Shown: piece after piece, positions 33,194 through 41,965 of the stretch | Layout of the letters: each line of letters starts with the position of its first letter | Position numbering within the stretch: the first letter of the stretch is position 1 | Source of the DNA: Leisingera aquimarina DSM 24565 | GTDB taxonomy: Bacteria; Pseudomonadota; Alphaproteobacteria; Rhodobacterales; Rhodobacteraceae | Assembly: GCF_000473165.1 (NCBI RefSeq) | Contig: NZ_KI421504.1 | Span: forward strand, 1,687,437 to 1,751,436 | Direction of reading: 5' to 3' | DNA: 64,000 nt | Made by a program: the position numbers and the translations under genes | Notes under the pieces: generated by a model | Databases searched by the model: none | Seen by the model: the letters and a program-made list of their open reading frames with translations, nothing else | What the model was told of the DNA's origin: nothing

Positions 33194-34189
33194 ATGATCA
33201 AAAAGTATCTGCTTTCAACTATCTGCGCCGCCGCCGCTTCCATCTCTGCTGTGAATGCCGCTCATTTGGATGAGATCACTGTGGCCTATTTCCTGGAATG
33301 GCCAATGCCGTTCCAGTTTGCCAAGGCCAACGGCACCTATGAGGAGGAACTGGGCGTCAAGATCAACTGGGTGTCGTTCGACACTGGCACCGCAATGTCG
33401 GCGGCGATGGCGTCGGGTGATGTGCAGATTGCCGTGAGCCAGGGCGTGCCGCCGTTTGTGGTGGCAACGTCCGCCGGACAGGACATCCAGATTGTGGATG
33501 TGGCTGTCAGCTATTCCGACAATGACAACTGTGTTGTCGCCGAGGCGCTGGAGATTGACAAAACCAGCGCAGGCGAGCTGGCGGGCAAGAAAGTGGGTGT
33601 GCCGATCGGCACCGCTGCGCATTATAACTTCCTGTCGCAGATGTCGCATTTCGGTGTTGATATCGGTTCGATGGAGGTCGTGGATATGGCGCCCGCGGAC
33701 GGCGCGGCAGCTTTTGCACAGGGCAACCTGGACATGGTCTGCGGCTGGGGCGGCGCGCTGCGGCGGATGCTGGAGCATGGCAACGTGCTGCTGACCGGTG
33801 CCGAGAAGGAAGAACTGGGTATTCTGGTGTTCGATGTAACCAGCGCACCGGCAGGGTTTATCGCTGAGGATAGCGAGCTGCTGAGCAAATTCCTGAAAGT
33901 GACTGCAGATGCCAACGCAATGTGGAACTCGGGCGATCACAAGGACGAGATGCTGCCGGTGATTGCCAAGGATGCCGGTATGGACCTGGGCGATGCTGAG
34001 GCCACAATAGCCACCTTCAACTTCCCCTCGGCCGAGGATCAGCTGTCCGAGAAGTGGCTGGGCGGCGGCGCTCAAGGCTTCATGAAGGGCGTGGCGGATG
34101 TGTTTGTGAAGGCGGGCAGCATCGAAGCGGCGTTGGACTCCTATGATGGTGCTGTTGACAGTGCACCGCTGGACGCCGCGCTGAACTGA
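33194..34189 (+). CDS. TauA/SsuA-type ABC substrate-binding protein
   Basis: 331 residues with a Sec signal (YLLSTICAAAASISAVNA), then ITVAYFLEWPMPFQFAKANG and the GDVQIAVSQGVPPFVVATSA turn typical of taurine/aliphatic-sulfonate or NMT1-type receptors. ATG 33194 is preceded by GGGAGACC; the open frame from 33098 adds 32 residues before a clear signal peptide, so it is not used. Ligand unknown; the adjacent HisD-type dehydrogenase hints at a small diol, amino alcohol or sulfonate. Confidence 0.85.
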   Translation: MIKKYLLSTICAAAASISAVNAAHLDEITVAYFLEWPMPFQFAKANGTYEEELGVKINWVSFDTGTAMSAAMASGDVQIAVSQGVPPFVVATSAGQDIQIVDVAVSYSDNDNCVVAEALEIDKTSAGELAGKKVGVPIGTAAHYNFLSQMSHFGVDIGSMEVVDMAPADGAAAFAQGNLDMVCGWGGALRRMLEHGNVLLTGAEKEELGILVFDVTSAPAGFIAEDSELLSKFLKVTADANAMWNSGDHKDEMLPVIAKDAGMDLGDAEATIATFNFPSAEDQLSEKWLGGGAQGFMKGVADVFVKAGSIEAALDSYDGAVDSAPLDAALN

Positions 34190-34212
34190 ACCGCTATTGA
34201 ATAACTGAGATG

Positions 34213-34236
34213 AACGGCCCGGTAACCGGGCCGTTT
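34213..34236 (+). terminator. attenuator hairpin between binding protein and ATPase
   Basis: AACGGCCCGGT and ACCGGGCCGTT are perfect complements around a single A, then TTTGC. Such hairpins after the binding-protein gene usually leave it expressed above the transporter core. Confidence 0.65.
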
Positions 34237-34267
34237 GCATCCGCGGCTGAAGCAGGAAGGGGGAGAG

Positions 34268-35074
34268 ATGTCAGGATTGGACATCAAGGGTGTCTCTATG
34301 CGTTTTGATTTGCCCAATGGCAGTTCGGTACAGGCACTGAAAGACGTCTCATTGAGTTTAAAAGCGGGAGAGTTGATGTCGGTTTTGGGGCCTTCGGGCT
34401 GCGGCAAGACCACGCTCTTGAACATTCTGGCCGGGTTTCTGGCCCCGACGGAAGGGGCGATTGAATTGAACGGCCATGTTGTCACCGGGCCGGATGCCGA
34501 ACGCGGCATGGTGTTCCAGAAAGGCGCGCTGTTTGAATGGATGAACGTGCGCGACAACGTGGAATTCGGGCCGCGCATGAAAGGCATGGCGCGGGCGGAA
34601 CGAGAGAAGATCTCTGACCGGCTGCTGGATATCGTCGGCTTGCAGGATTTCAAGGAAAAGGCGGTGTATGAGTTGTCGGGCGGGATGCAGCAGCGTGTTG
34701 CCTTGGCCCGCTGCCTGGCGAATGAACCTGATGTGATCCTGATGGACGAACCGCTGGGGGCGCTGGACGCGCTGACGCGGGAGAAGATGCAAGGCCTGGT
34801 GCTGAAGCTGTGGAAAGAGACCGGCAAGACTATTATCCTGATCACCCACTCGGTGGAGGAGGCACTGCTGCTGGGCGAGCGGCTGATCGTGATGGCGCCG
34901 CGTCCCGGCCGCATTCACCGCGAATACAACTTGCCCTTTGCGGAACGCGGGGTGAATGCAGATCTGCGGGATGTGAAGAAATCCGAAGGATTTGCCGAGA
35001 CCCGCGATGAGATCCTCTCGATGATCTGGGAAATGGAAGAGGAGATCATGGGCCGGACGGAGCAAGTTGCATGA
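34268..35074 (+). CDS. TauB/SsuB-type ABC ATP-binding protein
   Basis: 268 residues: Walker A GPSGCGKTT, Q-loop VFQKGALFEWMNV, signature LSGGMQQRVALAR, Walker B VILMDEPLGALDA, H-loop ITHSVEEAL. ATG 34268 follows GGGAGAG. Overlaps the permease by four bases. Confidence 0.93.
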   Translation: MSGLDIKGVSMRFDLPNGSSVQALKDVSLSLKAGELMSVLGPSGCGKTTLLNILAGFLAPTEGAIELNGHVVTGPDAERGMVFQKGALFEWMNVRDNVEFGPRMKGMARAEREKISDRLLDIVGLQDFKEKAVYELSGGMQQRVALARCLANEPDVILMDEPLGALDALTREKMQGLVLKLWKETGKTIILITHSVEEALLLGERLIVMAPRPGRIHREYNLPFAERGVNADLRDVKKSEGFAETRDEILSMIWEMEEEIMGRTEQVA

Positions 35075-36336
35075 CGGTTCTTCTGTTCTATATCGCGCTG
35101 TTTGCCGGTGCTTTCTTTCTGGTTCAGCTGATCCGCAAGGGGATGCAGTCGCAGCAGGATTTTACCAGCTTGAAAACCGTAACGTTTGGCGATGAAAGCG
35201 CCGTGACGCCGGACCGGGCGGCCTCGATCATCTCAGTCCTTGTGATCTTTGTGATCTGGGCGGCCTTTACCGGCTCCAAGCTGCTTCCCATTCACGTGCC
35301 AGGACCCTTCACCGGCGAAACCACATTCACCTATACTTTGGAGAATGCCGACGGGGCCACCGATGACGCAGACATCACAGTCAGGGTGGCCGGGTTTGGT
35401 GAGGAAAGCCCAAAGTTTGAGGTGGAGCCGGGCGACGGCTTTGCCAAGAACGATGCCCTGGCGGCACAGGCCGGGCGCTCCACCACTCTGATTTTTGACC
35501 GCAATGACGAGGTCAAGCGCAAGGAAGGCGCAAAGATCGTCGCCATCAACGGCGAACCCATCGGTCCCGGTACGCAAGTGGACGCCGGCGACGGCACGGT
35601 GACGCTGACCGGGAAGGGGGCGATCAGTTTTGCCCCGCACGGCGGGTTGCAGATGAACCCGATCTGGCTGCCGGCACCGGAAACGGTGGTGGCGCGGTTC
35701 TTTGAGATTGCCTCGGAAGGTTATCAGAACTTTTCGTTGTGGCAGCATTTGGGCTGGTCGCTGACACGGGTGATCGTGGGTTTTGTGACCGGGGCGATTG
35801 TCGGCATTCCGCTGGGTTATGCCATGGGTCTGTCGGGCTGGTTCCGCGGCTGGTTCGACCCGATTGTCGAGTTCATGCGCCCGGTGCCGCCCTTGGCGCT
35901 GATCCCGCTGGTGATCATTTGGTTCGGCATCTGGGAAACCGGCAAGATCGTGCTGCTGTTCCTGGCAGCCCTCTGGATCATGACGATTGCGGCGCGGGCC
36001 GGGGTTTCCGGGGTGAACATCTCGAAAATCCACGCGGCCTATTCGCTGGGGGCCTCCAAGTGGCAGATCATGCGCCACGTGATCGTGCCGAATTCGCTGC
36101 CGGAGATCTTTACCGGTGCGCGGGTTGCAATGGGCGTTTGCTGGGGCACCGTTGTGGCCGCGGAACTGGTTGCGGCACAAAAGGGGGCAGGCATGATGAT
36201 CATTGCGGCCTCGAAATTTCAGCTGACGGATATCGTGATTATGGGGATCGTGCTGATTGGCATCATCGGTTACGGCATCGACATACTGATGCGTCAGGCG
36301 GAGAATTGGCTGGTGCCATGGAAGGGTCGCAGCTGA
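35071..36336 (+). CDS. TauC/SsuC-type ABC permease with extra exported domain
   Basis: 421 residues, about 150 longer than a standard TauC/SsuC permease. The first hydrophobic helix (LLFYIALFAGAFFLVQLI) and a second (ISVLVIFVIWAAF) are followed by about 130 residues (roughly 75-200) rich in beta strands (TFTYTLENADGATDDADITV, EGAKIVAINGEPIGPG), then the permease core with EFMRPVPPLALIPL and the EAA-like AYSLGASKWQIMRHV loop. The insert would sit in the periplasm and may add a substrate contact or a partner site. Nothing similar is known to me as a named domain. Confidence 0.88.
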   Translation: MTVLLFYIALFAGAFFLVQLIRKGMQSQQDFTSLKTVTFGDESAVTPDRAASIISVLVIFVIWAAFTGSKLLPIHVPGPFTGETTFTYTLENADGATDDADITVRVAGFGEESPKFEVEPGDGFAKNDALAAQAGRSTTLIFDRNDEVKRKEGAKIVAINGEPIGPGTQVDAGDGTVTLTGKGAISFAPHGGLQMNPIWLPAPETVVARFFEIASEGYQNFSLWQHLGWSLTRVIVGFVTGAIVGIPLGYAMGLSGWFRGWFDPIVEFMRPVPPLALIPLVIIWFGIWETGKIVLLFLAALWIMTIAARAGVSGVNISKIHAAYSLGASKWQIMRHVIVPNSLPEIFTGARVAMGVCWGTVVAAELVAAQKGAGMMIIAASKFQLTDIVIMGIVLIGIIGYGIDILMRQAENWLVPWKGRS

Positions 36337-36359
36337 CGCAAGTATCTGCATCGCAATGG

Positions 36360-36389
36360 AAAACGCCCGGAGAATTCTCCGGGCGTTTT
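36360..36389. terminator. bidirectional terminator, perfect 30-bp palindrome
   Basis: AAAACGCCCGGAGAA (36360-36374) is exactly complementary to 36375-36389, giving A and T tracts on both flanks. It lies between the convergent TauC-type permease and the dehydrogenase gene and should stop transcription from both sides. Confidence 0.85.
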
Positions 36390-36406
36390 GCTGTTTGAAG
36401 AGAGGC

Positions 36407-38842
36407 CTAGCCCCGGATACGGTCGAAGCCCGGATCATAGGGGGAGGGGGCAATAACCGTGGCCGCCACCAGATCGCCGCAGAGGTCGAGCTGCATAGTG
36501 CTGCCTTCGGTTGCCAGTGCCGGTTCCACAAAAGCATAGGCCAGGTTCATACTTACCCGGTGACCCCAATCGCCGGACGTCACGGTGCCCACGACCTTGC
36601 CGTCTTGCATCAGCGAGGCGCCGCCATGGGCCGGGGCGTGGGTGGTGCCGATCTGTAGCGTGACCAGCTTCTTGCGTGCGCCTTCGGTTTGGCGTTTCTG
36701 CAGGGCCTCCTTGCCGATGAAATCACTCTTTTCCAGCTTCACGAACCGGTCCAGCCCGGTCTCAAACGGGTCGAATTCGGTGATCAGGTCTGCCTTCCAA
36801 TGCAGGAAACCTTTTTCCATCCGCATAGACTCCACCGCCCGCGCGCCAAAGAGTTTGAGGCCGTGTGCCTCGCCCGCCTTGCGCAGGGCCAGGTAGGCTG
36901 CGTAAAGCGCAGCGTTGGGGACGTGGATTTCATAGGCTAGTTCGCCGGAGAAGCTGACGCCCATCACTGTGGCGGGCGCAAAACCGACGAAACATTCACG
37001 CACCGACAGCCACGGGAAGGCCGCGGCTGACCAGTCGCCCCGGGCGCAGGCTGAGAGCACGTCCCTTGCCCGGGGACCGGCCAGGACCAGGATGGTCTGG
37101 TCGTTAGCGAGAGAGCGGACATGCACGTCCTCGTCTTTTTGGATGTGGCTTTGCAGCCAGTCCATGTCGTGGAATTCGCTGGCGGCGGCGGAGCCGTACC
37201 AGACCCGCTCCGGCCCGCGGTCCGAGGCGGGGAGATTGGCCACTGTGGCCTCGCCTTTGACCATGCCGTGATGGTTCAACAGGTAGCCGAGACCGACCCG
37301 GCCCGCGCGTTTGGTGACGGTGCCGCAGAACATCCGGTCGAGAAAGCTGTGCCGGTCCGCGCCAGTGATCTCGAACCGGTTGAAGCCATTGACCTCGGCC
37401 AGGCCGGCATTCTCCTGCACATTCTTCACCTCGGCCGCGATGACGCCGAAGGCCTCGTCAAAGTTGAAGGACAGCGAGGGATGGAAGTCCGGTGCGGGCT
37501 TGATGTAGTCGACCCGCTCCCAACCGTTCACCACCGTGAACTCGGCGCCTTCGGCGGCCAGCACCGGCGTCAGCGGCGTGGTCTTGGCCGGGCGGCCCGC
37601 CGGGCGGTGCTCATGCGGGAAGTGGAAGCGGAATTCGTTCTGATAGTCCTCGATCGCCTTCAGCGCGGTCAGCTCGACATTGGTGTGGCCGGTGAAACGG
37701 CGCGGATCAAGGCACCAGGTGTCGTACTGCGCCTCGCCATGCACGATCTGCTGCGCCAATAGCCAGCCGTGGCCGCCGCCTTCGCCCAGGCCCGCCCGCA
37801 GGCCGATAATGCAGAACGCGTTGCGCTTGCCTGGGATCGGGCCGACCAAGGGTGCCCCGTCGATGGTATAGGTGATCGGACCGTTGACCACTGTGTGAAT
37901 GCCGGTGTCCATCAGCGTTGGCATCCGGGCAAAGGCGCCCTCCAGAACATCTGTTACCCGGTCCAGATCATCGGGGCACAGGGCGTTCACGAAATTCGGG
38001 TCGATCCCGTCCATGCCCCAGGTTTTGCAGTCTTGTTCGTAGAAGCCCACCAGCAGCCCGTTCTTTTCCTGGCGGCAGTAATAGTCGCTGATCGGGCACC
38101 GCAACAGCGGCATCCGGTGTCCCGCGTCTTTGATCGCGGGGATCTCTTCGGTCAGGAAATACTGGTGCTCCATCGAGGCGACGGGGTGGTGCACACCCAT
38201 CATGGCGCCAACCTCGTTCACCCGGTAGCCGCAGGCGTTCACCACGATATCGCAGTCTATGTCGCCGTGTTCGGTATGCACGGTCCAGGTGTCGTCCTTA
38301 TGCTGTGTCAAGGCGGTCACCGGCGTGTTGCGGTAGACCTCGGCACCGGCCTTGCGGGCACGCCGCGCCAGCGCCTGGCACAGCTGGGCCGGGTCTATGT
38401 CGCCGTCCAGCGGATCCCACAAGCCGCCGATCAGGTTATCGGTGGAGATCAGCGGGTGGCGACGGGCGCATTCCTCGGCGTCGATCACTTCGAACTCCAC
38501 CTCCATGCCGCGCGCCATGGAGGTAAAGTGGCGGTAGCCCTGCATTTGTGCTTCGGTATTGGCCAGGCGGATACCGCCGTCGCCGTGGTGGTAGTTGATC
38601 GGGTAATCCGGGTCTTCAGCCAGTTCCTTGTACAAGTTGATCGAGTGGGTCTTGAGGCCGACCATGGTCTGGTTCATGCCGAAATTCGTGACCTGCGCCG
38701 CTGAATGCCAGGTGGTGCCGCTGGTCAGTTCGTTGCGTTCGACAAGAACGACGTCGCTCCAGCCTTCCTGAGTGAGGTGGTAGAGGGTGGAGCAGCCGGC
38801 GATGCCGCCTCCGATCACCACAACCTTGGTGCGCGATTTCAT
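36407..38842 (-). CDS. dimethylglycine/sarcosine dehydrogenase with GcvT-type folate domain
   Basis: 811 residues. The N-terminal DAO-type FAD domain starts VVVIGGGIAGCSTLYHLTQ and has the covalent-flavin motif TWHSAAQ; the C-terminal 400 residues are a GcvT-like aminomethyltransferase half (GVSFSGELAYEIHVPN, MRMEKGFLHWKADL). This fusion oxidatively demethylates dimethylglycine or sarcosine (or a larger N-methyl substrate) and hands the one-carbon unit to tetrahydrofolate. Sits opposite the MttB homologue in a divergent pair, with a 187-base spacer and no intact repeat in between, consistent with joint induction. Confidence 0.9.
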   Translation of the reverse strand: MKSRTKVVVIGGGIAGCSTLYHLTQEGWSDVVLVERNELTSGTTWHSAAQVTNFGMNQTMVGLKTHSINLYKELAEDPDYPINYHHGDGGIRLANTEAQMQGYRHFTSMARGMEVEFEVIDAEECARRHPLISTDNLIGGLWDPLDGDIDPAQLCQALARRARKAGAEVYRNTPVTALTQHKDDTWTVHTEHGDIDCDIVVNACGYRVNEVGAMMGVHHPVASMEHQYFLTEEIPAIKDAGHRMPLLRCPISDYYCRQEKNGLLVGFYEQDCKTWGMDGIDPNFVNALCPDDLDRVTDVLEGAFARMPTLMDTGIHTVVNGPITYTIDGAPLVGPIPGKRNAFCIIGLRAGLGEGGGHGWLLAQQIVHGEAQYDTWCLDPRRFTGHTNVELTALKAIEDYQNEFRFHFPHEHRPAGRPAKTTPLTPVLAAEGAEFTVVNGWERVDYIKPAPDFHPSLSFNFDEAFGVIAAEVKNVQENAGLAEVNGFNRFEITGADRHSFLDRMFCGTVTKRAGRVGLGYLLNHHGMVKGEATVANLPASDRGPERVWYGSAAASEFHDMDWLQSHIQKDEDVHVRSLANDQTILVLAGPRARDVLSACARGDWSAAAFPWLSVRECFVGFAPATVMGVSFSGELAYEIHVPNAALYAAYLALRKAGEAHGLKLFGARAVESMRMEKGFLHWKADLITEFDPFETGLDRFVKLEKSDFIGKEALQKRQTEGARKKLVTLQIGTTHAPAHGGASLMQDGKVVGTVTSGDWGHRVSMNLAYAFVEPALATEGSTMQLDLCGDLVAATVIAPSPYDPGFDRIRG

Positions 38843-39029
38843 GAAAGGGACCTCCCGATGGATTTTGCATGACTAAGCGCCCGGTCAGCGCAGGCTGCAA
38901 TACAGGGGAGTGTAATTATCAAAAATTCGAAAACTTTGTTGAATAAGCTGGTAGTTCTGCTCCTGTGATTGCCAGCCGGCGGCTGCGGCGGGAACATTGG
39001 GGCAAGATTTACCTCAGGAGGTCACAATA

Positions 39030-40547
39030 ATGGCAGAGCAGCGAGCCAAACGGGGCGGGCGCCGGGAGCGTTTGGCGCAGAGGGCGGCAAAGCCTGCCGT
39101 GGATCCCTGTCCGCCGGGCCAGATCGGCGGAGACTATAAGCCGCTGACCCCTGAGGAACTGGAGCGGGTTTACTCCACATCACTGGAATTGCTGGCCAAG
39201 CTTGGCATGGGGGAAGTTCCGCCCCAGCTGCACGCCGATCTGCTGGCGGCAGGGGCGCAGGACAACGGTGCCGGGCGGGTAGTGTTTCCGCCGCAACTGG
39301 TGGAACAGGCGATTGACCAGGCTGCCAAGACGTTTGTTCTGCACGGACGCGATGACAGCCGCTCAATCACGGTGGGCGGCAATGCGGTGCATTTCGGCAC
39401 CGGCGGCGCGGCTGTGCAGACGCTGGATATGGAAAGCGGGGTGTACCGGCCTTCGACGCTGACTGACCTGCATGACTTTACCCGGCTGCAGGACACTCTG
39501 GCCAATGTCAGCTGGTTCACCCGCTGCTGCGTGGCGACAGATGTGCCGGACAACTACGATCTGGACGTGAACACGGTCTATGCGCTGCTGAAGAACACCA
39601 CCAAACCAGTGGCGACGTCGTTTACGCTGGCAGAGCATGTGGCACCGATTGTGGAGATGCTGGATATCGCTGCAGGCGGTCCGGGGGAGTTCTCCAAACG
39701 CCCCTTCGTCAAGGCGCATATCAGCCCGGTCATCTCTCCAATGCGTTATGGTGAGGATGCAGTGGACGTTGTCTATGAATGCATCAGGCACAACATTCCA
39801 ATGTCCTGCATAACTGCGGCCCAGGCGGGGGCAACGGCGCCCGCCACATTGGCGGGATTTCTCGCGCAATCACTGGCCGAGACCCTGGCCAGCCTGGTGA
39901 TGGTGCACGCGATCCAGCCGGGTTTCCCGATGGTGTTCTCCAACTGGCCCTTGGTAATTGATTTGCGCACCGGGGCGTTTTCCGGCGGCAGCGGCGAGAC
40001 GGCGGTTCTGAATGCAGCCTCGGCGCAGCTGTCGAACTGGTTGGGGCTGCCCTCAGGGGTGGCATGCTCAATGACCGACGCCAAGGCGATTGACGCGCAA
40101 TACGGGGCTGAAAAAGGACTGACGTCGCTGGCGGCAGCGCTGGCGGGGGGCAATCTGATCTATGAAAGCTCGGGCATGACGGCGTCCCTTTTGGGTGTGA
40201 GTTTTGAAGGGTTCGTGCTGGATGACGAGATGCATTCCCACACCTACCGCGCCTTGCGCGGGATTGAAGTGAGCGAGGAAAACCTCGGGTTCGAGGCGAT
40301 CTGCGCGGCGGTGCTGGGCGAGGGGCATTTTCTGGGCGGCCAGCATACGCTCGCGGCGATGGAGCGGGACTACTTCTACCCGGCTATAGCGGACCGGGAC
40401 GAGCCGCGCACCTGGGCAGAAAAGGGCGGACTGGACGCCTGGGCACAGGCGCGGGTGCGGGCACAGGAAATCCTGCGGACCCATCAGCCCGCGTATCTTA
40501 CGGCAGAGCAGGACCGGGATATCCGGGCGCGCTTCAAGATCTATTGA
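39030..40547 (+). CDS. MttB-superfamily methyltransferase (non-pyrrolysine)
   Basis: 505 residues of the trimethylamine methyltransferase (MttB/COG5598) fold. No in-frame TAG occurs, so it belongs to the non-pyrrolysine group, which includes glycine betaine and other quaternary-amine methyltransferases. ATG 39030 follows AGGAGGT; an in-frame TTG upstream is dismissed. No corrinoid protein gene or corrinoid activase is present nearby. Shares its divergent promoter region with the dimethylglycine dehydrogenase, so a quaternary amine giving dimethylglycine-type products is the simplest substrate, but this is inference. Confidence 0.85.
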   Translation: MAEQRAKRGGRRERLAQRAAKPAVDPCPPGQIGGDYKPLTPEELERVYSTSLELLAKLGMGEVPPQLHADLLAAGAQDNGAGRVVFPPQLVEQAIDQAAKTFVLHGRDDSRSITVGGNAVHFGTGGAAVQTLDMESGVYRPSTLTDLHDFTRLQDTLANVSWFTRCCVATDVPDNYDLDVNTVYALLKNTTKPVATSFTLAEHVAPIVEMLDIAAGGPGEFSKRPFVKAHISPVISPMRYGEDAVDVVYECIRHNIPMSCITAAQAGATAPATLAGFLAQSLAETLASLVMVHAIQPGFPMVFSNWPLVIDLRTGAFSGGSGETAVLNAASAQLSNWLGLPSGVACSMTDAKAIDAQYGAEKGLTSLAAALAGGNLIYESSGMTASLLGVSFEGFVLDDEMHSHTYRALRGIEVSEENLGFEAICAAVLGEGHFLGGQHTLAAMERDYFYPAIADRDEPRTWAEKGGLDAWAQARVRAQEILRTHQPAYLTAEQDRDIRARFKIY

Positions 40548-40559
40548 GAGGCCGGGCGG

Positions 40560-41534
40560 TCAAGAGATCAGGGTGAAGCTATTCGCAAGCCAGGGCGCGC
40601 TTTGCTGGAACGGTTTTATCGCGTGATCAGCAATCAGTGTGCGCATCCGGCTGTCGACCAGATCAAGGATCGAGCGCGAACAATCCGGCGTCGAAACGAT
40701 GGCCAGGGTGCGCGAGAAGCTTTTGCCCGGAAAGGCGACCATTTTCAGCTTGGGCTGGAACAGTTTGGCGCGGGAAAACAGCAGCGGCGTGGTGATCGTC
40801 CAGCCCGCACCCGCTGCGACCATGGCCATCAGTGTTTGATTGCTGGCGCATTCGAACCGGTGCGGCAGCGACAGCCCCATCCGCCGCAACTGGGTTTCGA
40901 TCTGGCGGGAAATGATCTGGTTGCTGGCAAAGCGCAGGAAGGGCAGCGTGCTGCGGCCTTCGATAACCTCCTGCAGCATGGGTTCGTCTGATTTGGGCAG
41001 CACCGCAACAAAGGGATCGCGCAGCAACGGCCTGTCCTGCAGATCGCGCAAACGCTCTGACGGGGTGGTGGTGATGCCCAGGTCCAGCTGCCGGTCGCGC
41101 AGCATGGCCAGTACCGCATGGCTGGAATCGATCTGATACATGAAATCGCAGCGCGGCATGCTGGCGGACAGGAAAACGGCCAGTTCAGGGATGATGTCGC
41201 TGTCAAAATCCTCGATCGTGCCAAGCCGAAGATAGCTGGCCTCGGAAATGTTCCCGGCCGAAGCCTCGGCCTTGGCCTTGCGGATCGTGTGCAGCGCATC
41301 GCCGATGCTGCGCAGGAAAACCTGGCCTTTGGGTGTCAGAACCATGGGGCGGCGGCTGTGGTTGAACAGCTCCACCCCCAAATGATCCTCGAGATTGCGC
41401 AGATGGTGCGAGATGGTGCTGACCGACAGGCCGGTCTCGTCGGACACGTCCTGCAAAGACCCTTTGCGGGCAGTGATCTGAAACAGTTCAAGCCCTTTCA
41501 GGCTCAGATCTTTGCGGGCGGAGTGGCTAGGCAT
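40560..41534 (-). CDS. LysR-family regulator B
   Basis: About 325 residues. Winged helix: LKGLELFQITARKGSLQDVS and LSVSTISHHLRNLEDHLGVE, effector domain with FDSDIIPELAVFLSASMPRC. Closely resembles LysR A at 32.0 kb, so the two likely arose by duplication and sense related compounds. ATG 41534 (MPSHSARKDL) is taken; an ATG six codons upstream is possible. Its gene ends 13 bases from the convergent MttB homologue and its 5' end faces a PotD-type operon. Confidence 0.87.
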   Translation of the reverse strand: MPSHSARKDLSLKGLELFQITARKGSLQDVSDETGLSVSTISHHLRNLEDHLGVELFNHSRRPMVLTPKGQVFLRSIGDALHTIRKAKAEASAGNISEASYLRLGTIEDFDSDIIPELAVFLSASMPRCDFMYQIDSSHAVLAMLRDRQLDLGITTTPSERLRDLQDRPLLRDPFVAVLPKSDEPMLQEVIEGRSTLPFLRFASNQIISRQIETQLRRMGLSLPHRFECASNQTLMAMVAAGAGWTITTPLLFSRAKLFQPKLKMVAFPGKSFSRTLAIVSTPDCSRSILDLVDSRMRTLIADHAIKPFQQSAPWLANSFTLIS

Positions 41535-41965
41535 CGGATACCTCTCCCACAAATCTGCGGCTGCGTCATGAGGCGTTTATTAGATTTCCCCCAATTGGTG
41601 GCAAAATGCTGAAGACCAAGGCCTGGCCGATTGCGCTTGGGCTGCTGCACATGCAATCTGCTCTCTGCGCAGCTGCTGTGTGCGCCCGCGCGGCAAATGC
41701 CGCTGCCTTGTAAAGGGTTTATGAACATTGACGCCTCGCGCCGACGGGCGCACACTGCAGCCACAGCGATGGTTTTTTAGCCGATGCATTGTCGTGGAGG
41801 ATATTTAACTGCACCGAAACTGGCGTTATGCAAAACCGGATTGCGAAAGCTCTGGCCTTATCAGTTTTGGAAACTGTCACTGTAGGCGGGGCGTCTGACT
41901 CCGCAAGGTTTCACGGTTGAAACAATAAGAACAACAAACAACAGTCCAAAGGGAGATAACTGGAT
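41535..41965. other. divergent control region upstream of PotD-type operon
   Basis: 430 bases between LysR B and the binding protein gene. I see no gene. The lower part is AT-richer with AAATTGGGGGAA-like and GATAACTGG leader sequences; GGGAGATAACTGG forms the binding protein ribosome site. Likely holds the operator for LysR B or the AraC regulator. Confidence 0.45.

Noticed and set aside
34141..36537. long minus-strand frames opposite the TauABC-type genes
   Set aside because: Antisense shadows of clearly coding ABC genes.
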